Shown piece by piece: positions 39,600 through 48,710 of a stretch of DNA of 64,000 nt. Position 1 is the stretch's first letter; each line of letters opens with the position of its first letter. Below the pieces are notes generated by a model. The model made no database searches and was not told where the DNA came from. It worked only from the letters and a program-made list of their open reading frames with translations. This stretch comes from Nannobrachium achirus (lineage: Eukaryota > Chordata > Actinopteri > Myctophiformes > Myctophidae). The stretch lies in the NCBI GenBank assembly GCA_963921795.1, contig OY997651.1, positions 42,202,856-42,266,855 of the forward strand, written 5' to 3'. Made by a program: the position numbers and the translations under genes.

Positions 39600-40030
39600 A
39601 AATCTAAATCAAATCAAATCACTTTAATTTATAGAGCACATTTAAAACCAACTTTTGTTGTAGGCTACAAAGTGCTATACAGCAGGCCTACAGACATTTC
39701 AACAGCACATTAAATTTCAGCACCAATACACAATAGTAGCCTACAGCCTAAAATAATAATAGCCTACAAGAATAGTAAAAAAGAAAAAGAGGAGACAATA
39801 AGGTAAAAAAAGGAAAAAACCAAAGACAACATGTCAGGAGGATTCAATTTGCTTGTGAGCAGAGCTTGTGAGTAAAACAGTGTTTTTAGCCTAGATTTAA
39901 AAGAATCGATGGAGGGGGCAGATCTAACTGAGAATGGAATGCTGTTCCAGACACAGCACGGGGGCGGCAACAGAGAAGGCACAGTCACCTCTGCGTCTCG
40001 GATTGGACGTCGGGACCTCCCCGAGTCAGT
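39600..40030 (-). mobile_element. LINE 3' end remnant
   Basis: The minus strand encodes CVWNSIPFSVRSAPSIDSFK followed by SRLKTLFYSQA, the conserved C-terminal tail of fish non-LTR retrotransposon ORF2. It is followed by a 3' UTR ending in a TGATT-type tail near 39605. It is truncated at the 5' side and not functional. Confidence 0.7.
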
Positions 40031-40515
40031 TGACCTGAGTTGCCATCTAGTAATCCACATAACAATGACAAAATCACACGTCCTTGACATCATGAAAAAT
40101 CTCGAGCACGTACGTCCCCGGACCCCCGGCCCCTGGGTAGGAGGAGGGCTTGCATCATTTTCGGTCTTGTGACTCTCCTTGCGTGTGTATATCCTTGCTA
40201 TTGCCATCCTTGCGCAGAGGGAACGCAGCTAGCACAGTAATATCATCATGGATCCATGTGCCATGCCCGTGAAGTCATGGATGATTATAATGATTATTAT
40301 TTCCGCCCTTTCCTGATATTGATCTCGAGCTTCTACAACCCGAATGTGGAAGGTAATTATAAGGTTATTATTATTATTATTATGCTGGCCACAAATTAAG
40401 CACTACCTTTGTCTTTGTATGGTGTTCATGTGATCAGATCAACTCATTACAATTTGGATGGATACTGGAGCTTCACAACATCTGCTTTCAGCGCTGCTGA
40501 GAGCCCCACAAACAC

Positions 40516-40580
40516 TGCGCGAATCGGCGTGCAGTTTGTGTCGTGAGTGATGTCACACCAGAGCTCAGTCGGCCTATATA
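40516..40580 (+). promoter_or_regulatory. Promoter of the reticulon copy: CRE and TATA
   Basis: GCGAATCGGCGT (40519-40530), CRE-like TGATGTCA (40548-40555), 19 bp including ACCAGAGCT, then TATATAGG (from 40575). GCRAATCGGCGT and ACCAGAGCT match the RPB7 copy promoter almost base for base. Confidence 0.75.
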
Positions 40581-40713
40581 GGGCGTAAGGGTGAGGACAT
40601 CTTAGACGCGAACCCTGTGATATATGGACTAAGCGAGAGTCAAGCTCAGAGTAAGAGATAGCAAACGTAAAGATTTCAGCTATACCAATTAGGGAAATCT
40701 AGAATCAACTGAA

Positions 40714-41475
40714 TTGTATCCCATGACGCAGGCCTTACAGATGATATCCCTGGCGCAAGGGATAGCGCCGGGATGCACCGCCCAGAATGCAAAGTTTTGC
40801 CTCAACGACCTGATCCACTGGCGAGACCCCAGGAAGTCGGGCGTGGTGTTTGGCCTGTCCCTGATGATGCTCCTGTCGCTGGCCTGGTTCAGCATCATCA
40901 GCGTGATATCCTACCTGCTGCTCGTCCTGCTCAGCGTCGGCATCACCTTCCGCGTCTACCACTTCATCGTGCAGGCCGTGCAGAAGTGCGACGACGAGCA
41001 CCCCTTCCAGCCGCTGTTGGAGATGGACGTCAGCATCCCCCCCGATGTCTCCAGCAGGTACGTGGACGCCACCCTGGCCTTCACCAAGCAAGCGCTCAGG
41101 CTCTTCCTCGTCGAGGACCTCATGGAGTCCCTGAAGCTGGCCGTGGTCATGTGGATGTTCACATACGTGGGAGCCATCTTCAACGGGATCACCCTCCTCA
41201 TCCTCGCCGACATCCTCCTCTTTGCCGTTCCCCCGTTCTTTGAGCACAAGACCCAGATCTATCCGTACATTGACATGGCGCGTGCTCAGGTCATGTCCAC
41301 GCTGGCTAAGTTGCAAGAGAAGATCCCCAGATTGCAAGAGAAGTTCCCCTGCGTCCTCCCCCGTGTCTTCCCCGATGTCATGAAGCGTTTCAAAGCGGAG
41401 GAGAAACTCCAAGGCGGCACGGAAGCAGTCGGCACAGAATCACAGTCACATGAGTCGTCTGAGGATTGGAGCTGA
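40714..41475 (+). CDS. Reticulon-like protein, intronless
   Basis: A 253-residue single-exon ORF with a complete reticulon homology domain, which shapes tubular endoplasmic reticulum by inserting two hydrophobic hairpins in the membrane. It begins around residue 31 (NDLIHWRDPRKSGVVFG). Hairpin 1 spans about 44-82, the 60-odd-residue loop includes DEHPFQPLLEMD and LFLVEDLMESLK, and hairpin 2 spans about 141-175 (MFTYVGAIFNGITLLILAD). The C-terminus repeats KIPRLQEK-like helices and ends in a Ser/Glu-rich tail (about 235-253) that I do not know from the family. The RHD is spread over several exons in normal RTN genes, so this is a retrocopy of one RTN; which one I cannot say. A second Met at codon 4 is an alternative start. 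Confidence 0.88.
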   Translation: MYPMTQALQMISLAQGIAPGCTAQNAKFCLNDLIHWRDPRKSGVVFGLSLMMLLSLAWFSIISVISYLLLVLLSVGITFRVYHFIVQAVQKCDDEHPFQPLLEMDVSIPPDVSSRYVDATLAFTKQALRLFLVEDLMESLKLAVVMWMFTYVGAIFNGITLLILADILLFAVPPFFEHKTQIYPYIDMARAQVMSTLAKLQEKIPRLQEKFPCVLPRVFPDVMKRFKAEEKLQGGTEAVGTESQSHESSEDWS

Positions 41476-41650
41476 ACACCACAGTGTGTGGTGTCAGGAG
41501 CAATACGGTGCATTTGAGGTGTTGGAAGTTGCAGAAGCAACTTGGCGAAAGGGAGCAGCTCGGGGTTCACTGAGTACAAGGAAAGCTAGGTGAAAGCCAA
41601 GATAGACTTTGTAGGTGCTCCAGAAGGAGCTTCAGGAAGAGGACATAAAG
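41476..41650. other. 3' flank of reticulon copy
   Basis: Probable 3' UTR; no repeat seen before the hAT-like element. Confidence 0.4.
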
Positions 41651-42083
41651 CAGTGGTTTCAACCAGTGGTCCGGGGACCACCAGTGGATCCCCAAATAAA
41701 TGATGGAGAGTTGGTAACCAAATGGACCCGTATAGATCTTTAAATCTTGAGAGTGTAAAATTAAACCAAATGGACCCTTACATTTGGTTTCATTTTACGC
41801 TCTCAAGAGATAAATTATTGTGACAATTCGGCATTACTTGGGTTAGGGTTAGGTCTCCACACTAGAGAATGTAGAATAATTGTTATTTTGGTCAACGTTT
41901 GCCTGTTATCTCTCCTACGGTACCACATCATTACAGCATGGAATTGTGGACAGAATCTTTTCAACGACAGCAAAATATTCTTTGTTTTGGGGTCTGAGAG
42001 AATAAACGTCATCAAATGGTGGTCCGCGGCAAAAATGCTGAAAGAATAATGGACCTTGATGTGAAATAGGTTGACAACCACTG
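41651..42083. mobile_element. hAT-like element carrying a telomere-looped hairpin
   Basis: A 433-bp element with ends CAGTGGTTTCAACC and GGTTGACAACCACTG and an exact 8-bp target duplication ACATAAAG (41643-41650 and 42084-42091). Inside is a 27-bp-arm hairpin (41746-41772 and 41781-41807, 25 of 27 match) with loop GACCCTTA, plus GGGTTAGGGTTAGG at about 41840. Confidence 0.88.
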
Positions 42084-42091
42084 ACATAAAG

Positions 42092-43330
42092 AGATTGACC
42101 ACAGGAGGCACCCCAGACATCTTGGATACTCGACGAACCATAAACTTGCTGATTCCATTCAAGTGGACTCAACCTTCTGGCCCCGGAAAGGGAACGACTC
42201 AAACAAGATGAGGAAAATACAGGAGGAGAGAGAAACCCAGGCAGAGCAAGCACCTTGACCATAATAGAATCCTCAACATTATTTTATATTGTGAGGTGAC
42301 TGACGATTAGGGAGTCAAAGTTCTGTGTATTTCTCTCTGATTGGCCAGGATCAGGATCCCTTGCACATGATGGCAGCCGTCGTATGTCACAGTAGCATAT
42401 CCTTACATTTATATGCCCTCTTTTTTCCACCTTTTTACTGCATTCTTCTGAAAGAGGTAGCCTTCTGCAAGAGGCAAGAGCCACAAAGGTCATGTGTAGA
42501 ATCCCACGTATTTTTGTTCACACATGTTCTATACCCTTTGAAATATTTTACTTTTAGCTTTCTTTTTTAAACTTTTTTAGCAAATGACAGTGGGTCTTGG
42601 ATTGTTATCAGGCTGGTCTCTTTTAGAGCCAAGCAAAGCCGTCTGCTGTATGTACCTTTTTGTGCCACTTATTGCTACCAAAACAAAACCATGCAGCACT
42701 CAAAGATCTAACCTCTGTGGTGTTTGTACGTCTGGATTCCTTTTATGGCATTTCACAAGAGGCCATCTCCAGTATATCAGGTCCACCGGTCAGACCCTGC
42801 GTATTGTCCGGTCTACTACCTATATGACCAGAAATAACATCAGACGCCCTCTACAATTTCACAGAATTCACACTTCTTGAGTCTCCAGAAGATGAGAGGG
42901 GTTCTAAGTATAGCCCCACTATCTGTCAGCTCCCCATTTACTAACACTATCCCTAACCCGGGGTGGTTTGCACACCGGACTAATGAGACGTCTGTGCAAT
43001 GCTCCGGGTCTAACTAAGTTCCCCAAGAACAGTTCCCTTTCGGCTCCATTCTTGCTTGTATGTGCTGTACACTCTGAAACTGCAGTTAGTCACAAAAAGT
43101 GATTTTATCACTGTGTTGCCAAGTTGCAGTAAACAAAGCCAAAAAAGCACTCACACCAGAAGCAACAACAAGGCATGGATTCGTTGTTGTTGTGGGAGTA
43201 TGTAACGTATGTGTAATGTGTGTAATGTAATGTAATATTCCCTGCTGTCATAGTAGACATTGCATGTTGACTCCTATATGCATACACATACACTATATAG
43301 AATATATGGCTTATGTACTTTATGTTCTGT
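42092..43330. other. Intergenic
   Basis: No gene recognised. There are several short ORFs without family features. A (TAATG)-rich stretch is at about 43205-43235. Confidence 0.4.
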
Positions 43331-43500
43331 TACAAATGTTTCTGTGCGAAGTGAGCGGTGCAAACACGATACACGTGCATATCTAATTATATGGGCCGTT
43401 CTGTCCTTAACGTCAGTTACCGTATGTGTATGAGCACGGATCAGATCTGTACTATTACACACAAAGTGGAACGTAGGAGTGGTTTGCACCGCTTAAAAAA
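43331..43500. mobile_element. Small inverted-repeat element related to the CArG family ends
   Basis: Ends GCGAAGTGAGCGGTGCAAAC and GTTTGCACCGCTT are inverted and resemble the GAAGTGAAGCGGTG ends of the CArG-box family, but the interior has no CArG box. Confidence 0.55.
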
Positions 43501-43638
43501 GAAAGAAAACGTTGCACTGATGAAACATATTGTGGAATTAGTGAGTGACGTAATAATTACCTATAGAACTGCACTCTGTCGAGGTGCCAACTTGCGCCAA
43601 GCGCACAAGTAGGACCTTTATGCCCTACTTGTGCACTA

Positions 43639-44104
43639 GCTCTGACAGTCGGCTGACTAAAAGACTAGACCAGGATTTCTCTACCCCTACGAGGGCTCAA
43701 CTTCAAAAATAAACTAAACTACTTCGCTACTCACCTAACCAAAGGTAGTTTCGCGTTGCTGAAGGTATATTCTCTGCGGTGGGAAACCTCTCCGTAAAAT
43801 ACAATATTTTTGTCATGAAATAAAACGCATCCAACTCGACCTCCGCTTATTTCCGTGTTGTGTCTGCGGTGGCTCGCTCTTCGCTCTAGGAGGGTGCAAT
43901 TTATTTCATGACAAAAATAATGTATTTTACAGAGTGGGTGGGGTGCTGAGAGGTTTCCCACCGGGGAGAATAGACTTTCAACAACGCAAAACTACCTTTG
44001 GTTAGGTGAGTAGCGAAGTACTTTTGTTTATTTTGACTGAGGTTGAGCGCTCATAGGGGTAGAGAAATCCTGGTCTAGTCTTTTAGCCAGCCGACTGTCA
44101 GAGC
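43639..44104. repeat. Large inverted repeat, 466 bp
   Basis: Arms of about 190 bp (43639-43831 and 43895-44104) are inverted copies with scattered changes (for example AACCAAAGGTAGTTT with AAACTACCTTTGGTT, and TTTTTGTCATGAAATAAA with its inverse) around a roughly 60-bp CG-rich centre. No transposase. It ends about 200 bp before the REEP promoter. Confidence 0.85.
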
Positions 44105-44308
44105 GTCTGGTCCAGGGCTACTTGTGCACCAGCAGAGAGTGCCATGAGGTGAGCTCACCACTGGCATCACCAGGAATGCTGGTCCCTGATTGGGCTATGT
44201 GCCTAAACAAACACAGACATCAACATACATACATACACTGTTGACCGCAGTACTTACTGTTAGAACAGCTACAGATTACCACAGATTTCTCCCACCCATG
44301 GCACCTGC

Positions 44309-44366
44309 GCAAATCTGCATTGTTAGGCAACGGTTTGTGTTTCCAGTCTCGGGCAGCATATATAAG
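44309..44366 (+). promoter_or_regulatory. Promoter of the REEP copy: X-box and TATA
   Basis: GCAAATCTGCAT (44309-44320), X-box-like ATTGTTAGGCAAC (44319-44331), then CAGCATATATAAGG with TATATAAG at 44359-44366. The block 44309-44340 matches the RPB7 copy promoter at 29 of 32 positions. No CRE at the usual place. Confidence 0.7.
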
Positions 44367-44478
44367 GTGACGGTCATGCTGAAGACAAGAGACAATTTGG
44401 GTGATAGGATGGTATGAGACAAACATAGAATAGATAGAGAGACAGTCGTCGGCTGATATTGCAACAAGCAGGTCAACT

Positions 44479-44943
44479 ATGCTAATTTCCTGGCTTCTTT
44501 CGAGAGCTGTTGTGCTTGTCTTCGGGACAATGTATCCTGCCTACTGCTCTTACAAAGTGGTCAATAGCAGAAATGATAAAGAATATGTGCAGTGGATGAT
44601 GTACTGGATTGTGTTTTCCTTTTTCACCGTACTGGAGACCGTGACTGACATCACACTGACATGGTTTCCTCTATACTATGAGATGAAGATAGCCTTCATC
44701 TTCTGGCTGCTCACTGGAGGGGCCAGCTTCATCTACACAGAGTGCGTGCATCAACTTCTCTCCCCCAGAGAGAGAGAGATAGACAACTTCATTGTCCAGA
44801 CCAAGGAGAGAAGCTACGAGGCCGTGGCCAACTTTGTCAAACGGGGACTGGGTTTTGCTACCACGGCTGCTGCGTCCGCCGCCGTCAAAGGTCACGGTGC
44901 AGTCACTGAGGCGCTGCATAGCTTGGTCAGGAAATTGCCTTGA
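44479..44943 (+). CDS. REEP (TB2/DP1/HVA22 family) protein, intronless, short
   Basis: A 154-residue ORF of the REEP1-4 group, which shapes endoplasmic reticulum and links it to microtubules. N-terminal hydrophobic hairpins include MLISWLLSRAVVLVFGTMYP, SYKVVNSRNDKEYVQWMMYW and TLTWFPLYYEMKIAFIFWLL, the core of the TB2/DP1/HVA22 domain (residues about 1-95). A short amphipathic tail follows (REREIDNFIVQTKERSYEAV and KRGLGFATTAAASAAVKGHG). REEP1-4 proteins are usually over 200 residues, so the C-terminal microtubule-binding region is shortened. The genes are multi-exon, so this single exon is a retrocopy. The intact frame suggests function. Which paralogue is the parent is not clear (REEP3/4-like by eye). 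Its 3' flank runs straight into the 947-bp tandem repeat. Confidence 0.88.
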   Translation: MLISWLLSRAVVLVFGTMYPAYCSYKVVNSRNDKEYVQWMMYWIVFSFFTVLETVTDITLTWFPLYYEMKIAFIFWLLTGGASFIYTECVHQLLSPREREIDNFIVQTKERSYEAVANFVKRGLGFATTAAASAAVKGHGAVTEALHSLVRKLP

Positions 44944-45007
44944 CTCCGATTAACCGGCAGAATGATCGACCAGGGCAAAGCATCAAGTGTTCCACACAGA
45001 GTACGGG

Positions 45008-45954
45008 AGGAGAGGTCTGATAGGGAGACAGAGCCTACCTTTTTTGTTTAACCACTCGAACCCAATTAAGAATAGGGCTTGAATGATTAGACAGCCTGTG
45101 GTCCTGGTAGACACATACAGTATGTTGCCAATAACAGCACACTAGTTGGCTTTACCATGTAAATAGGACCTAAATCAAGTGATTAAGGATGAACCTTCAT
45201 AAAACATTCAGATCAACTCTAAACTAATGACTAATAATGGCGGAGCTCCCATGTGGACCTCTGACATCAGTGTCCTAACTATGAGGTATGACTCCATGTT
45301 TGGGCAAGGTTTCGCCTGCCATTGAGTTCCATTATAAAATGAAAATAAAGTTAAAACTAGAAAGGTGCAATTCTGGGAAATTACAAGTGTGGTTTCACTG
45401 ACATGAGGAATCCACTGGGAACTGAATTCCTTCTTACCATACATATACAGTAGGGGTGTAACGATACATTTTAACAACGATACGATACATGGACGATCAG
45501 GGGAGGCCTTAGCTATGTTTCACCAGTTTCAATTGAAACGGGCCTCAGCCACCAGGGGCCTCCAAGAGCTAGCCAGCAAGCCTTGATCAACTTGCAACAC
45601 ACTTATAACACTTTTTAATAATCATATATCCTTGTTAATATAACGCCATTTAGGTCAATGCTATAACATTATGTAGTGATATAATAATAATATATAAATA
45701 GCAGACATTGGCTATAGGTCAACTTCTGTGTGCGATTGTTGCATGGCTACTGTGGCCTCGGTGTGCTGGCGGCGGTGCGGGGGGGCCTCATCAATAGCTC
45801 TTGAAACGGGCCTCCAGATTACTAAGGCCGCCCCTGTGGACGATATTGATTCATTCATGGCGATACGATATATGATTCTTTTTAAAATCGATATAGTAAC
45901 TATTTTGCAAAGACATTAAATCTGTGTGAAACGTGTCAATAGTGCAAGGGAAAA
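45008..45954 (+). repeat. Exact tandem repeat, copy 1 (947 bp)
   Basis: Every position I compared equals the base 947 bp later. It includes the 3' flank of the REEP copy, the left part of a TAGGGGTGTAACGATAC repeat and a nested hAT-like element (45498-45836, ends CAGGGGAGGCCTTAG and CTAAGGCCGCCCCTG, 8-bp target duplication TGGACGAT). Confidence 0.95.
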
Positions 45955-46901
45955 AGGAGAGGTCTGATAGGGAGACAGAGCCTACCTTTTTTGTTTAACC
46001 ACTCGAACCCAATTAAGAATAGGGCTTGAATGATTAGACAGCCTGTGGTCCTGGTAGACACATACAGTATGTTGCCAATAACAGCACACTAGTTGGCTTT
46101 ACCATGTAAATAGGACCTAAATCAAGTGATTAAGGATGAACCTTCATAAAACATTCAGATCAACTCTAAACTAATGACTAATAATGGCGGAGCTCCCATG
46201 TGGACCTCTGACATCAGTGTCCTAACTATGAGGTATGACTCCATGTTTGGGCAAGGTTTCGCCTGCCATTGAGTTCCATTATAAAATGAAAATAAAGTTA
46301 AAACTAGAAAGGTGCAATTCTGGGAAATTACAAGTGTGGTTTCACTGACATGAGGAATCCACTGGGAACTGAATTCCTTCTTACCATACATATACAGTAG
46401 GGGTGTAACGATACATTTTAACAACGATACGATACATGGACGATCAGGGGAGGCCTTAGCTATGTTTCACCAGTTTCAATTGAAACGGGCCTCAGCCACC
46501 AGGGGCCTCCAAGAGCTAGCCAGCAAGCCTTGATCAACTTGCAACACACTTATAACACTTTTTAATAATCATATATCCTTGTTAATATAACGCCATTTAG
46601 GTCAATGCTATAACATTATGTAGTGATATAATAATAATATATAAATAGCAGACATTGGCTATAGGTCAACTTCTGTGTGCGATTGTTGCATGGCTACTGT
46701 GGCCTCGGTGTGCTGGCGGCGGTGCGGGGGGGCCTCATCAATAGCTCTTGAAACGGGCCTCCAGATTACTAAGGCCGCCCCTGTGGACGATATTGATTCA
46801 TTCATGGCGATACGATATATGATTCTTTTTAAAATCGATATAGTAACTATTTTGCAAAGACATTAAATCTGTGTGAAACGTGTCAATAGTGCAAGGGAAA
46901 A
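45955..46901 (+). repeat. Exact tandem repeat, copy 2 (947 bp)
   Basis: Second copy, with the nested hAT-like element at 46445-46783. After 46902 the sequence continues into the remainder of the TAGGGGTGTAACGATAC repeat, which ends near 47239 (ATTACACCCCTA). Confidence 0.95.
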
Positions 46902-47581
46902 ATCTATTATTATGGATATAAATGAGTAAAAGCTGTGATTCTCAAATACATGGACATCATATTTCGACACATATGGACAAACCCGCAACTTGACACAGAT
47001 TACACACATTTATTGCTAGACCAAGTAGCTTTATATGGAATGGCAAAGTAATTAAAGCCCTCTTTTTCATTTTCCTTCTTAAAATTGCGAAGTACGAGGC
47101 ACAAATCGTACTGCAAAGCGATTCGATACCGATACGATACAAAGCCAAAGCGGTACGATATATGCTTTTGCATATCGATATAGTAGATCATTGCAAATTA
47201 AAATGTTCAATTCAGTTACTATATCATTACACCCCTAATATACAATATACATCACAAAAATGTCATGTGAAGCATGACAACCGAGACAACAGTGTGTGAA
47301 GCAACCGTTTACAAAAAGCAGGCTCAATTCTCGGGCCTAATTCAATAGTGTGTTGCCTATTCTATATGAACAAAGAATGCATAGCGGTACTTCCTTGGCC
47401 CACTGGGTCACATTTTTCAACATGTTCGATTTCACAGCTGGTAGAGACAGGCTCATATGATTCTGTTTCTGTTGGTTGGTACTAAGAACCTTCCGGCCCC
47501 TGTCGTTTAGCGTCTTACAGGGCCCTCTTGAGTTGACCTTCTTACGGGTATGTTCCTCTTCCCGGATCAGAGAACGGTACA
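46902..47581. other. End of terminal-repeat element, and flank
   Basis: 46902-47239 is the right part of the 'gataccgatacgatac' repeat. 47240-47581 holds minus-strand sequence in a weak ORF; no family recognised. Confidence 0.5.
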
Positions 47582-47672
47582 ACCTAGCTTCTTTCGGAAC
47601 CACTCGCTCAGCGGCTATGCCACTCCGGGAGCGGCATAGCCGCGGAGCGAGTGGTTCCGAAAGGAGCTAGGT
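47582..47672. repeat. Loopless near-perfect palindrome, about 91 bp
   Basis: Arms 47582-47626 and 47627-47672 (ACCTAGCTTCTTTCGGAACC with its inverse) are inverted copies with a few changes and almost no loop. The extended hairpin would be very stable. Confidence 0.9.
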
Positions 47673-47727
47673 ACAAACAACCTCACTTCATCTCGATGTT
47701 TAGCGAGGACCTTGCTCGTCTCCTGGT

Positions 47728-48584
47728 CTAGGATCTGTTCCAGTTGGTCGGCAAGTGAGTCCACCTAAGAAGCGACCTCACGATCTGCGACACAACTGTA
47801 CGCCGGTTCTTTACGACCGTCTTGGGCTTCCTCTTCTTGTCCTGGAGTTGTTGTGTCTGAGCCCGTGTTGGCTGTGCAGGCTCTTGGGCAGGGGGGGTGA
47901 GGGCTGGTTCAGGCTTTGCAGGTGGACTGACGTGGGTCACCCCCACTCCGTTACCTCTGGGCGGACGGACAAGGTCTTTGCACACTGCTGCATTTTTCAG
48001 GCCGAATTTCAGAGTGAACTTCGGAGCATGTCAAAAAAAAATCCCCTTCTGTCAATCACGTTTGCACACTGCCGCCCGTTTCGTATTTATTTTCGGACCA
48101 GGGTTGATTCATTCCTATTTTCGCAGCTGTCGCCACTGAGTCCCTTGCTCTCTCTCTCTCCCTGGCCTCCGGATTTCGCATTTCCAAAACGCAACGAAAA
48201 AGTGCAATGCAGTGTGCAACCACCTTCACTCTTGGGCAGCGCCGCTATACGACGCTTTGTCATCGCAGCCGTCCCCGTGTTCTGGAGTTGCTGTGTCGGT
48301 CGGGGCTGCGGGGCCGATTCAGACTGCAGTGGAGGTGGTGGCCTGGCGTGTGTCACCGCCACTCGGCTTCCCCTGGATGAAGGGTCACTCGATGAAGGGT
48401 CACTCTTGAACCGCTTCCTCATAAAGTCGGGTCTCGCAGGCCTCAGGCCCACGGAGCGCTGAAATAAGTAGTTCTTCCTGATGTTATGATTTCTTATTTT
48501 CTCCATGTCGGTGAGCTGTTCCCACTCCGTGTCAGAGAAATAGGTCCTCACATCCTCAAAGCGATCCATTTCCACGGAACCCAT
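47728..48584 (-). pseudogene. PRDM9-type KRAB fragment (KRAB ORF 48087-48584)
   Basis: The ORF from 48584 (MGSVEMDRFEDVRTYFSD) contains, at residues 8-58, a KRAB domain of the PRDM9/SSX type: WEQLTDMEKIRNHNIRKNY then VGLRPARPDFMRKRF, matching the ancestral KRAB of PRDM9 and not the classical ZNF KRAB. In PRDM9 this domain spans two exons; here they are fused, suggesting a retrocopy. The ORF (165 residues) continues through a Pro/Gln linker and stops at 48087; no SSXRD, SET or finger domain follows. Downstream, 47985-47728 repeats the linker in diverged form (HVSPPAKPEPAL, TQQLQDKKRKPK), and a coiled-coil-like frame (DSLADQLEQILDQETSKVLA) follows an acceptor-like site, so more of the transcript may survive. 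Its CRE-TATA promoter looks intact. It is either a gene fragment or a short KRAB-only protein. Confidence 0.65.
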
Positions 48585-48670
48585 TTTCTATTGATTCTAT
48601 TGGGCTTTATCTTACACTTTATTCCATTTCATCTCTTCTTCAATTTCTTCTCTTATTCCGTTTCCTCTCT

Positions 48671-48710
48671 TAATATAGGCTATAGACTGATGAGTTATGG
48701 TCTGACGTCA
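48671..48710 (-). promoter_or_regulatory. Promoter of the KRAB fragment: CRE and TATA
   Basis: Minus strand perfect CRE in GTGTGACGTCAGACC (CRE at 48703-48710), 25 bp, then TATATTA (48671-48677); the ATG is about 85 bp further. GTGACRTCAGACCA matches the RPB7 copy promoter. Confidence 0.7.

Noticed and set aside
40735-41412. 225-codon minus-strand ORF
   Set aside because: Antisense shadow of the reticulon ORF; only the plus frame has a recognisable domain.
45208-46424. Identical 89-codon minus ORFs in the 947-bp repeats
   Set aside because: They are identical only because the DNA is duplicated; they have no family features and cross transposon sequence.
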